A stretch of DNA of 25,702 nt from JADJLQ01 sp034439915 (GTDB taxonomy: Bacteria; Bacteroidota; Bacteroidia; Chitinophagales; Saprospiraceae), in NCBI GenBank assembly GCA_034439915.1, contig JAWXBI010000125.1, positions 1 to 25,702 on the forward strand. Reading direction: 5' to 3'. A program made the translations under genes and the position numbers. This document shows, piece by piece, positions 15,601-24,147 of the stretch; position 1 is the first letter of the stretch, and each line of letters starts with the position of its first letter. Below the pieces are notes generated by a model that ran no database searches, was not told the origin of the DNA, and saw nothing but the letters and a program-made list of their open reading frames with translations.

Positions 15601-17073
15601 ATGAATTCCAACCCCCTGCTTTCCCCCGACGTCCCGGTTCAGGCCGATTTTATTCTGATTCCATATCCTGAAAAGGCCAGGAAAAAATTAATCCGTTTTC
15701 TGGACGATTACTCCGATAAACATGCAAATAACTGGAGTAAGGCAGCGAAAGTATTAGTAGAAAATCACCAACCGGCATTTAAAAAATATGTTGAACACTG
15801 GAATGGCAACCAGAAACTGATCCTGATGGGATTGGGGACAGAAGAAGTGTATAATAAAATATCCCAGGTAAGCCGGTGGGCTGCCCATCAGTTGATCGAT
15901 CGTAAAGCGGCTCAACACATTGCGATGATTTTGCCGGATTTTCTAGGCCACAACGAGGTATCCGCTTTATCCAATGGATTACAATTGTCCACATTAAGGC
16001 TGGATTATTATAAAAGAGATAAAACGATTCAACCCCTAAAGGTTTCTTTTCATCCGGCCAGAAAGGCTTCGATTGAACCCATAAAGGAAGGTATAGAGTT
16101 GGCAGGGATTCAGGAAAAAATTTGCCATCTGGTCAATCTTCCCCCCAATGAAAAAAACCCGGAATACATAGTTCAATGGGCTAAGCATCAATTCCAGCAG
16201 CGAAATATTCAAATCAACGTATTAGAAGAAGAAGAATTGATTAAACAGGGCTTGAATGCGCTGTACACCGTGGGTAAAGGGAGCGCCACACCGCCCAGAT
16301 TATTGATCCTGGATTATCATCCACCTGCTGCAGGTATAAAACTAAAACATATTGGCCTTATCGGAAAAGGAGTCACCTTTGATACGGGAGGTATCAGCCT
16401 GAAAGACCCGCTCAATATGTATTTGATGAAAAGTGACATGGGTGGGGCTGCCGCGGTCCTCGGTACAATCGATATGGTAGAAAAACTTGGATTACCAGTG
16501 CACATCACCGGGGTGATCCCCCTGGCAGAAAATGCAATTGGTCCGGATGCTTATCGCCCTGGAGACGTGATCCGGGCGTACAATGGCAAGAGCATAGAAG
16601 TGATCGATACCGATGCTGAAGGTCGTTTGATCCTGGCGGATGCCTTGTCTTACCTGATCAAAAATTTTAAACCCGGTTATGTCATTGACCTGGCTACACT
16701 GACGGGTTCTTGTATCCAGACCCTGGGTAATAAGGCTGCCGGGCTTTTTACCTCTAATCCAGATCTGGCATTATCTCTAATTCATGCGGGTAACCAGACG
16801 GGGGAGCGTCTTTGGCAGTTGCCATTGTGGCAGGAATATGAGGATGAAATGACATCCGATATCGCAGATATTAAAAATTTAGCGACCAAACCGGTAGCCG
16901 GTGCTATTACCGCTGCGAAATTTCTGGAGGCATTTACCGATTCTCATCCGGCCTGGGCTCACCTGGATATTGCCGGCGTAGCTATGATGGATTCAGATTA
17001 TAGCAAATTGCGCAGTGCAACCGCTTATGGAGTGCTGCTGATTAAAAAATGGATTGAAGATCTTATAAACTAA
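15601..17073 (+). CDS. pepA: M17 leucyl aminopeptidase
   Basis: A 490-residue cytoplasmic zinc/manganese aminopeptidase removing N-terminal residues from peptides. All active-site positions correspond to E. coli PepA with a constant offset of 14: K256, D261, K268, D279, D338, E340 and R342, in the motifs GKGVTFDTGGISLK and DTDAEGRL. The N-terminal domain is divergent, as is normal. The frame extends to a TTG at 15592, but the ATG at 15601 is preferred. It follows the esterase by 12 nt and precedes the ATP-grasp gene by 5 nt. A partial box (GATCTTTG, 15587-15594) just before the ATG could be an extra internal promoter, with low certainty. Confidence 0.93.
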   Translation: MNSNPLLSPDVPVQADFILIPYPEKARKKLIRFLDDYSDKHANNWSKAAKVLVENHQPAFKKYVEHWNGNQKLILMGLGTEEVYNKISQVSRWAAHQLIDRKAAQHIAMILPDFLGHNEVSALSNGLQLSTLRLDYYKRDKTIQPLKVSFHPARKASIEPIKEGIELAGIQEKICHLVNLPPNEKNPEYIVQWAKHQFQQRNIQINVLEEEELIKQGLNALYTVGKGSATPPRLLILDYHPPAAGIKLKHIGLIGKGVTFDTGGISLKDPLNMYLMKSDMGGAAAVLGTIDMVEKLGLPVHITGVIPLAENAIGPDAYRPGDVIRAYNGKSIEVIDTDAEGRLILADALSYLIKNFKPGYVIDLATLTGSCIQTLGNKAAGLFTSNPDLALSLIHAGNQTGERLWQLPLWQEYEDEMTSDIADIKNLATKPVAGAITAAKFLEAFTDSHPAWAHLDIAGVAMMDSDYSKLRSATAYGVLLIKKWIEDLIN

Positions 17074-17078
17074 GTGCC

Positions 17079-18296
17079 ATGAATTCTCCACTCACTTTTT
17101 TATGCATTGCCTCCTATTTCAAAGGAAACCGGTTTATGCAGAGTTTGAAGCAGTGTGGTGCCCGGGTAATTTTATTGACCTCGAAAAGGCATGAGGATAA
17201 AGCATGGCCCCGGGAAAGCCTGGATGAAATCTATTATATTGAATCGGACGAACGCAACCATTGGAATATGCAGGATGTCATCAAGGGATTGGCCTACCTG
17301 ATGAGGAAAGTACAAATTGACCGAATTGTTTCCCTGGATGATTTTGATGTGGAAAAGGGGGCCTTGCTCCGTGAAGAATTCAGGATTCCCGGGATGGGGC
17401 AGTCTACCGCACGGTATTTCAGAGACAAATTGGCTATGCGAATGAAAGCAAATGCCGCTGGAATACCAGTACCAGCATTTACCGCATTGTTCACGGATGA
17501 TATGATCAATGCCTTTATCCGGGATACCCCTACTCCCTGGATGCTCAAACCCAGGGGAGAAGCTTCTGCCACCGGTATTAAAAAAATCCACACTGCAGAA
17601 ACCGTTTGGGAAGAGATCCATAAACTGGGAGACGAAAGACACCAATATGTACTTGAACGTTTTATTCAGGGTCAGGTTTATCATATGGATTCCATTGTCC
17701 AGGAAGGTGAGGTTTTATTTTGCCGCTGCAGCCAATATCTGGCTACCCCATTTGAGGTAGCTCATGAAGGTGGTATATTCCGATCGGCGACGCTGATAGA
17801 AGACAGCGAAGACAATCGGGTCCTACTCCGACTTAACGAACAAATACTGCGCGGCTTTAATTTAAAGTACAGCGCGACCCATACCGAAGCCCTAAAAAGC
17901 GAACAGGACGGAAAATTTTATTTTATTGAAACTTCAGCCAGAGTAGGCGGTGCCCATCTGGCAGAAATGGTAGAATATGCAACCGGTATTAATCTCTGGG
18001 AAGAATGGGCCAGGGTGGAGTACGCCAATGCTTCTGGTACATTTCATACGATTAAAACACCGGACACCCATCAGGCAGGTATCCTCATTTCACTGGCAAA
18101 AAATAAAACACCGGACTATCGCGGCTTAAAAGATCCTGAAGTTACCTGGACCCTCAACGACCTGGACCATCACTTCGGATGCATCGTTAAATCACCATCC
18201 CGCCATCGGGTGGTTGAATTATTGGATCATTATACTGTCCTGGTCAAATCCGAATTTCATGCTGCTGCTCCGCCACCGGATAAGCCTATCCATTGA
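17079..18296 (+). CDS. ATP-grasp carboxylate-amine ligase-like protein
   Basis: 405 residues with the three-part ATP-grasp layout: an N-terminal Rossmann-like domain (LTFLCIASYFKGNRFMQSL), an ATP-binding lid with K157 (PWMLKPRG) and E193 (YVLERFIQGQ), and a C-terminal metal-binding region with E270 and E284-T-S-A-R288-VGG. These enzymes activate a carboxylate as acyl-phosphate and join it to an amine or thiol. The usual E-x-N metal motif reads E-x-S here (S286), which may alter metal use. It starts 5 nt after the aminopeptidase stop. The substrate is unknown; the neighbours suggest a dipeptide or amino-acid conjugate. The carboxylase or amide-ligase subtype cannot be assigned by eye. Confidence 0.85.
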   Translation: MNSPLTFLCIASYFKGNRFMQSLKQCGARVILLTSKRHEDKAWPRESLDEIYYIESDERNHWNMQDVIKGLAYLMRKVQIDRIVSLDDFDVEKGALLREEFRIPGMGQSTARYFRDKLAMRMKANAAGIPVPAFTALFTDDMINAFIRDTPTPWMLKPRGEASATGIKKIHTAETVWEEIHKLGDERHQYVLERFIQGQVYHMDSIVQEGEVLFCRCSQYLATPFEVAHEGGIFRSATLIEDSEDNRVLLRLNEQILRGFNLKYSATHTEALKSEQDGKFYFIETSARVGGAHLAEMVEYATGINLWEEWARVEYANASGTFHTIKTPDTHQAGILISLAKNKTPDYRGLKDPEVTWTLNDLDHHFGCIVKSPSRHRVVELLDHYTVLVKSEFHAAAPPPDKPIH

Positions 18297-18496
18297 AAGG
18301 ATTATAGTCACATTCCTTATTTCTTAATACGTACCTTATCCAGGACATAGGACTATTTTCCATGCCGGAATCCATGTTAAAATCATTGATCGCCTTTGCT
18401 TTAAATATTGATATTTTTTTATAAAACAACTACTATACATCATCTTATTATATATATATTAACGTACATTTAACGCTTCTAAATCTCTCGACTATT

Positions 18497-21400
18497 ATGT
18501 TTAAAAACACTTTTATTACGAAGGCAGGACGGATTCTATTCGTCATGCTACTTTTTATTACCGGGCTTACTGCCCAACGTACTATCTCAGGCAAAATCAT
18601 TGCCGGAGATGACAATTCCGGATTGATCGGAGCTACCGTGATGATAAAGGGAACTGCTACCGGAGCTTCTACGGATCTTGATGGGAATTTTACTTTGACT
18701 GCACCCAATGACGCTACTACCCTGGTGATTTCATCAGTGGGTTTCCTTACCCGGGAAGTTGATATCACCACCGTAAATACCATAGAAGTTACCTTACCGG
18801 TTGATGTAAGTACTTTGGAAGAGATAGTAGTAACCGGATATGCGTCACAACGCAAGAAGGATATTACCGGTGCCGTCGCCGTGGTGAGCGCAAAAGATTT
18901 GACAGCATTACCGGCCGCCAGTGTTACCCAGATGTTACAAGGAAGGGCATCCGGAGTGGTAATCGGAAACGACAACTCCCCTGGAGGAGGTACTATGGTA
19001 AGGATCAGGGGCTTTGGCTCTATCAACAACAATAGCCCATTATATGTAATTGACGGGGTACCTACTCAAGGTACTTTGAATCAATTGAATCCTAATGATA
19101 TTGAGTCGATGCAGATCCTCAAAGATGCTTCAGCAGCTTCTATCTATGGAGCGCGCGCTACGAATGGTGTGGTGATCGTCACTACAAAAAAAGGGAAAGT
19201 AGGTGACCCACTCATCACTTTTGACTACTACACCGGCACACAAAATCCCGGTCGTCAATTGGATTTACTCAACACCCAGCAATTGGGTCAGTATCTGTAT
19301 CTGGCAGAAATCGGGGCAGGAAAAAACCCTTCTGTAACCTCCCCCTCTGCACAGTATAGGTTTGGTGCATCCGGAGAACAAACTATAGCGGATTATATCT
19401 ATCCCAACATTTACGGAACATTGCCTGCAAATTATACGTATACCAATGATATTGCAGACCCTAAATTGGGAAGCACTGCCTTTAATTTTACTAAGGCCAA
19501 CAAACAAGGAACGGACTGGCAGGATGTAATTTTTGACCCGGCTCCCATTTCCAACTACCAGTTGGGCGCCAGTGGAGGCACCCGCAATGGCAAATTCGCA
19601 ATCTCCGCCAATTATTTCAAACAGGATGGTATCCTGAGGTATACGCAGTACGACCGATACTCCGTGAGGGCAAATACAGAATTCACCAAAGGGAAATTAA
19701 CCTTTGGGGAAAACTTTACCTTTGCTTATGATGAACGTCAGGGGATCGCAAATAATAATGAGTCAAACCCCATTATGTTTGCGATCAGGGTGCATCCTAT
19801 CATTCCCGTATTTGATATTACCGGTGGTCCGGTTGCCTTAGGAGGTACCAACACTTCCCCTTATAATGGATTCGCGGGTAGCCGCGGGGTTAACCTGGGT
19901 AATGCGCCCAATGCGCTAGCCCGTCTATACCGGGAAAAAGACAATATTACCAAGGGATCTCATATTTTCGGTAATGTTTTTGGTGAATTAGCCATAATGA
20001 AAAATTTAAAAGCCAGAACGAGCTTGGGCATTGAATACAACTTATTCAATCGGTCAGAATATTTTCACCGGGATATTGAAGCTGCTGAGCCTAGGAATGC
20101 CAACAGTCTGAATGTGATAAACAATAGCGATCAATCATTGACTTGGTTCAATACATTGAATTATGATCGCAACTTCGGATCCCATTCGTTTAACCTTTTA
20201 GTGGGAACGGAAGCGGTCACTACGAATGCTTTTGGTTTTACTGCCAGCAGGAGCAGTTTTGCATTTGATGATCTGGACTACAGGTACCTCAATGCGGGTT
20301 CCGCTGCAGGATTAAATAATGCCGGAGATGGCGCTACGAAGAGTGCCTTATTTTCACAATTCGGAAAAATAAACTACTCTTACAAAGATTTGATTTTAGC
20401 TGATGCGACTATCCGTCGTGATGGTTCTTCCCGATTCTCGGCAAGTAACCGATGGGCTATTTTCCCTGCATTTTCTGTAGGTGTCCGTATTTCTGAATTA
20501 GGGTTTATGCAGAATCAATCCCTGGTTAGTGATTTAAAAATTCGTGCAGGATGGGGTAAAACAGGAAATCAGTTGATACCCAATGTGTATAATGCCTATA
20601 CCCTCTATGCACCGGATCCTATCAACAATGCTTATGATATCAATGGAACAGGCTCAACCATCGTAGGTGGTTTTGACCTGGTGCAGTTTGGGAATTCCAA
20701 TGGTAAATGGGAAACCAATACGTCGACCAATATCGGTTTTGATGCCGTGATGTTAAAAGACAAACTGGAAGTGGTATTTGATTGGTACAACCGGATTACC
20801 AGCGATATGCTGACTCAGATAGCTCCTCCGCGAACTGCCGGGAGTGGTACCGTACCATATACTAATATCGGAGAAATCCGCAACCGTGGTGTAGACCTTG
20901 GACTTAACTACCGGGACAATGCAGGTGATTTCAGGTATCAGGTGGGAGTAAACTTTGCGCACTACAAAAATGAAGTGATCAAACTCAACAATAATCCCAA
21001 TGCCACGGTGTTCGGATTCGCTACCCGGTTACCCGCTATCTCCGCTACCCGCGCCGGCCTTCCCATAGCTAGTTATTATGGTTATATCGTGGATGGAGTC
21101 ATCAAGGATCAGGCTGAAGCAGATGCTGCACCCAGATTTGGCACGTACACCAAAGAGGGCACTTTCAAATTCAGGGATATCAATGGTGACAATGTGATCA
21201 CCGCTGCGGACCGGACTATCATTGGTAATCCCCATCCGGACTTTACCTACGGTATAAATGTCAACCTGGGTTATAAAGCATTTGACCTGACTTTATTTGC
21301 ACAGGGATCACAAGGTAACGAAATCTTTAATTACGTTCGTTATTGGACAGACTTTAATACCTTCCAGGGCAACCGATCCATTGAACTGCTGAATAATTCC

Positions 21401-21748
21401 TGGAAAAAATCAGGCGATATTGCTAAACTGCCCCGGTTAAATTCGGGTGATGCGACCAGTCAGCAGATTTCTACCTATTTTATTGAAGATGGTTCTTACC
21501 TGAGAATCAAAAATATACAGCTGACTTATTCTGTTCCTAATTTATTGACTAAACGGATTGGTATCAGCAATGCTCAGATCTATATTCAGGGCCAGAACTT
21601 ATTCACCTTTACCCCGTATACCGGACTGGATCCTGACATCAACCTCAGGAGATCCGACCTGGACAATCAGGATATCCATATGGGTATCGATGAGGGGGCT
21701 TACCCGGTGGCTAAATCATTTTTGGTTGGTGCCCGTTTAACTTTTTAA
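18497..21748 (+). CDS. susC: SusC-type TonB-dependent outer-membrane receptor
   Basis: A 1083-residue transporter that, with SusD, imports oligosaccharides across the outer membrane using TonB energy. The order is signal peptide (about 1-26, ending LTAQ), a carboxypeptidase-regulatory-like domain (about 28-105, SGKIIAGDDNSGLIGATV...GASTDLDGNFTL), a TonB-box-like EEIVVTGYA stretch, a plug domain with QMLQGRASGVV, RIRGFGSINNNSPLYVIDG and ASAASIYGARATNGVVIVTTKKG, and then a long beta-barrel ending in an aromatic residue (RLTF). The length is typical. It is followed after 26 nt by susD. Upstream, 18297-18496 is an AT-rich leader with TACATTTA as a weak -7 candidate. No sigma/anti-sigma or hybrid regulator is in the window. 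Confidence 0.96.
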   Translation: MFKNTFITKAGRILFVMLLFITGLTAQRTISGKIIAGDDNSGLIGATVMIKGTATGASTDLDGNFTLTAPNDATTLVISSVGFLTREVDITTVNTIEVTLPVDVSTLEEIVVTGYASQRKKDITGAVAVVSAKDLTALPAASVTQMLQGRASGVVIGNDNSPGGGTMVRIRGFGSINNNSPLYVIDGVPTQGTLNQLNPNDIESMQILKDASAASIYGARATNGVVIVTTKKGKVGDPLITFDYYTGTQNPGRQLDLLNTQQLGQYLYLAEIGAGKNPSVTSPSAQYRFGASGEQTIADYIYPNIYGTLPANYTYTNDIADPKLGSTAFNFTKANKQGTDWQDVIFDPAPISNYQLGASGGTRNGKFAISANYFKQDGILRYTQYDRYSVRANTEFTKGKLTFGENFTFAYDERQGIANNNESNPIMFAIRVHPIIPVFDITGGPVALGGTNTSPYNGFAGSRGVNLGNAPNALARLYREKDNITKGSHIFGNVFGELAIMKNLKARTSLGIEYNLFNRSEYFHRDIEAAEPRNANSLNVINNSDQSLTWFNTLNYDRNFGSHSFNLLVGTEAVTTNAFGFTASRSSFAFDDLDYRYLNAGSAAGLNNAGDGATKSALFSQFGKINYSYKDLILADATIRRDGSSRFSASNRWAIFPAFSVGVRISELGFMQNQSLVSDLKIRAGWGKTGNQLIPNVYNAYTLYAPDPINNAYDINGTGSTIVGGFDLVQFGNSNGKWETNTSTNIGFDAVMLKDKLEVVFDWYNRITSDMLTQIAPPRTAGSGTVPYTNIGEIRNRGVDLGLNYRDNAGDFRYQVGVNFAHYKNEVIKLNNNPNATVFGFATRLPAISATRAGLPIASYYGYIVDGVIKDQAEADAAPRFGTYTKEGTFKFRDINGDNVITAADRTIIGNPHPDFTYGINVNLGYKAFDLTLFAQGSQGNEIFNYVRYWTDFNTFQGNRSIELLNNSWKKSGDIAKLPRLNSGDATSQQISTYFIEDGSYLRIKNIQLTYSVPNLLTKRIGISNAQIYIQGQNLFTFTPYTGLDPDINLRRSDLDNQDIHMGIDEGAYPVAKSFLVGARLTF

Positions 21749-21774
21749 TCTGAACAATTTTTAATTTATTAGAA

Positions 21775-23541
21775 ATGAAAAAATATTTTTTATTAATATG
21801 CTTCGTCGGGATGTACTTTTCCTGTTCTGAAGACTTTTTTGATCTTGCTCCTCAGGGCCGTGCTTCGCTAACTCAATTGAGCAATAAAAATGGTGTAAAT
21901 GCACTGCTCATTGGCGCATATTCCCTGATGGATGGAGTAGGAGCGGGTAATACCGGCCGTCAATCCACAGTATCCAATTATGTGTTTGGTGGTATCAGCA
22001 GTGATGATGCCGTGAAAGGTACAGATGCCGGAGATCAACCGGAACAATCTTTCATCGAACAATACAATTGGATAGCAGACAATACTTATTTCCTTGGTAA
22101 ATGGTGGCATTCTTATGACGGCGTTGCCCGCAGCAATGATGTGATTTTACTGGCCGCAAGCCCGGATGTCAAAGACATGACTCCTGCAGAAAAAACACTG
22201 GTGACTGCAGAAGCCCGTTTTTTGCGAGGCCATTATCATTTTGAAGCAAAAAAAATGTGGAACAAGGTGCCTTATATCGATGAGACTATTTATGTACCTA
22301 CCGATGCTAATTCAACCAAGATTCCAAATACGGAGGATATCTGGTCTAAAATTGAAGCTGACTTTGATTTTGCAGCCAAAAATCTCCCGGTAAGTCAATC
22401 CCAAAAAGGAAGGGCAACCCAATGGGCCGCGAAAGCTTACCTGGCAAAAGCTTTGGTTTTTCAGAAAAAATGGGCAGCTGCCGAGACCATATTATTGGAT
22501 GTTCTCAATAACTCCGGTAAAAAGCTGGTGGTTAATTACCACGACAACTACAAGACTTCAGGTAATAATAATTCGGAATCCATATTTGAAGTACAGTTTT
22601 CAGTCAATGACGGAACAAATGGGAGTAATGGTAATGCAGGGGACAACCTGAACTGGCCATACTCTTCCACTGCTCCCGGCCGGGGATGTTGTGGATTTTA
22701 CCAGGCTTCCCACAACCTGGTCAATGCCTTTAAAACGGATGAAAAAGGATTGCCTTTGATCGGTGCGGCTGCGGATGGTTCACTAGATACGTATAACAAG
22801 GTCGACGTCCCTAATGATCAGGGTATCGCTGCCGGTGCTGCGTTTACACTGGACAAATCCATTCCGGTAGATCCGCGTTTAGACTGGACTGTTGGTCGCC
22901 GGGGCGTAAATTTCCTGGACTGGGGACCGATGCCGGGTGCATCCTGGATCCGCGATCAGGCATATGCCGGACCGTTTACCGGTAAAAAATGGATGTATTA
23001 TTTCGCAGAAGAAGGCAGTACTACCCATTCCACCAGCAGGAGAAGTGTCAACAACAATTTCCGGTTGCTTAAACTTTCCAGTGTGATCCTTTGGTTAGCT
23101 GAATGCGAAGTAGAACTCGGGAAATTAGCTGCTGCAGAAGGCCATGTCAATTTGATCCGCAATCGCGCTAAAACGGGTACAAAACAAGATCCTACCGTTA
23201 CGTATAAAGTTGAACCTTATGCAGATGGCACATTTGCCGGTATGGGTGCTGATTTTGCACGCAACGCAGTACGGATGGAACAAAGGCTGGAATTTGCTAT
23301 GGAAGGCCATCGCTTTTTCGACCTGGTCCGCTGGGGCATAGCTGAAAAAGTCCTGAACAAATATGCAGCGGAAGAAGCTGTACCCGGTACAGAACCTTCT
23401 GGCCGCAAGTTTAACAAACGGGGCTATATGGCAGGAAAAGTTTTTGCCACAAAAAACAACTATTATCCACTACCTCAAGATGAAATTCTGAATAGCCAGA
23501 AAGATGGTAAGCCGACGCTGATCCAAAATCAGGGTTACTAG
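21775..23541 (+). CDS. susD: SusD/RagB-type glycan-binding outer-membrane lipoprotein
   Basis: 588 residues. The lipoprotein signal ends at C17 (MYFSC), followed by an acidic SEDFFDLAP segment of the kind found after the lipidated Cys in surface-exposed Bacteroidota lipoproteins. SusD landmarks are ARFLRGHYHFEAKKMWNKVP, a TPR-like helical core, a NFRLLKLSSVILWLAECEVE block, the RMEQRLEFAMEGHRFFDLVRWG block and the C-terminal YYPLPQDEI. It forms the hinged lid on SusC and captures glycan at the surface. It starts 26 nt after susC and is followed by an intrinsic terminator. Confidence 0.96.
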   Translation: MKKYFLLICFVGMYFSCSEDFFDLAPQGRASLTQLSNKNGVNALLIGAYSLMDGVGAGNTGRQSTVSNYVFGGISSDDAVKGTDAGDQPEQSFIEQYNWIADNTYFLGKWWHSYDGVARSNDVILLAASPDVKDMTPAEKTLVTAEARFLRGHYHFEAKKMWNKVPYIDETIYVPTDANSTKIPNTEDIWSKIEADFDFAAKNLPVSQSQKGRATQWAAKAYLAKALVFQKKWAAAETILLDVLNNSGKKLVVNYHDNYKTSGNNNSESIFEVQFSVNDGTNGSNGNAGDNLNWPYSSTAPGRGCCGFYQASHNLVNAFKTDEKGLPLIGAAADGSLDTYNKVDVPNDQGIAAGAAFTLDKSIPVDPRLDWTVGRRGVNFLDWGPMPGASWIRDQAYAGPFTGKKWMYYFAEEGSTTHSTSRRSVNNNFRLLKLSSVILWLAECEVELGKLAAAEGHVNLIRNRAKTGTKQDPTVTYKVEPYADGTFAGMGADFARNAVRMEQRLEFAMEGHRFFDLVRWGIAEKVLNKYAAEEAVPGTEPSGRKFNKRGYMAGKVFATKNNYYPLPQDEILNSQKDGKPTLIQNQGY

Positions 23542-23564
23542 TATCAGATTAAAATTATTATTCG

Positions 23565-23601
23565 TACCCCTTCTGAATCAATACGGAAGGGGTATTTTTT
23601 T
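23565..23601 (+). terminator. rho-independent terminator after susD
   Basis: TACCCCTTC (23565-23573) pairs perfectly with GAAGGGGTA (23586-23594) over 9 bp around a 12-nt loop, followed by seven T. It lies 24 nt past the susD stop and probably ends most susCD transcripts before the lipoprotein and GH31 genes. Confidence 0.88.
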
Positions 23602-23687
23602 AGCATAGGCCGGCCGATCTTGACCTGGCATCAAATCCAGTTAATTTAATCTACATTAAGCGGGGGAGTGCGTTATTATTCTTAGTT

Positions 23688-24104
23688 ATGGTTTTAAACA
23701 CAGGACCGCGACTGAAGTTAATATTGATATCCGGGCTCTTACTTGGGATAGGTTGTATCCATTCGGAATTTTCTGAGCAGGATATCATTGTCCAATATCA
23801 TCTGGAAAAGATTAAACGGCTGTCCCGGATAGATATACCGGATGTTTTCAGGTTAAAATCATTTGCACAATCTGAAGAAGGGGCATATTATAAAATACAA
23901 TTTCAATTGGATTTTCCCAAGGAGGATATCCGCGAAATGTCCGAGCAGTTCCGGGTTATCAGGCGATTGTCCACCGGACCTGGATGGGGAAAATTTCCCT
24001 TAGGCTGGGAATATTTTCATCAACCATTATTGGATGAACAGTTTAAATTGAGGATCGATACCCTCGCACAACAGCTTGAGTATAGTTATATTATGGCGTA
24101 TTGA
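23688..24104 (+). CDS. small putative lipoprotein of unknown function
   Basis: 138 residues with a lipoprotein signal: hydrophobic LILISGLLLGIGC with C23 as the lipidated Cys. The mature part is highly charged with scattered aromatics and has no motif I recognise (AYYKIQFQLDFPKEDIREM; GWGKFPLGWEYFHQPLLDEQ). It lies between susD and the GH31 gene on the same strand, so it may have been an accessory surface protein of the glycan locus, though it is separated from susD by the terminator at 23565-23601. The ATG at 23688 gives a normal signal peptide. Confidence 0.65.
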   Translation: MVLNTGPRLKLILISGLLLGIGCIHSEFSEQDIIVQYHLEKIKRLSRIDIPDVFRLKSFAQSEEGAYYKIQFQLDFPKEDIREMSEQFRVIRRLSTGPGWGKFPLGWEYFHQPLLDEQFKLRIDTLAQQLEYSYIMAY

Positions 24105-24147
24105 TATTCTTTTCCATTTTTGCAGGTCGATTAAAAAAGGACAGACC

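Noticed and set aside
18297..18496. Terminator or regulatory hairpin between the ATP-grasp gene and susC
   Set aside because: Only a weak pairing (ATAGTC with GACTAT over a long loop) and an imperfect -7 box (TACATTTA) are visible; neither is strong enough to annotate.
18448..19032. 194-codon minus-strand frame over the start of susC
   Set aside because: It is antisense to the well-supported signal peptide and plug region of SusC, and its low-complexity V/T/S/P composition is typical of a reverse-frame shadow.
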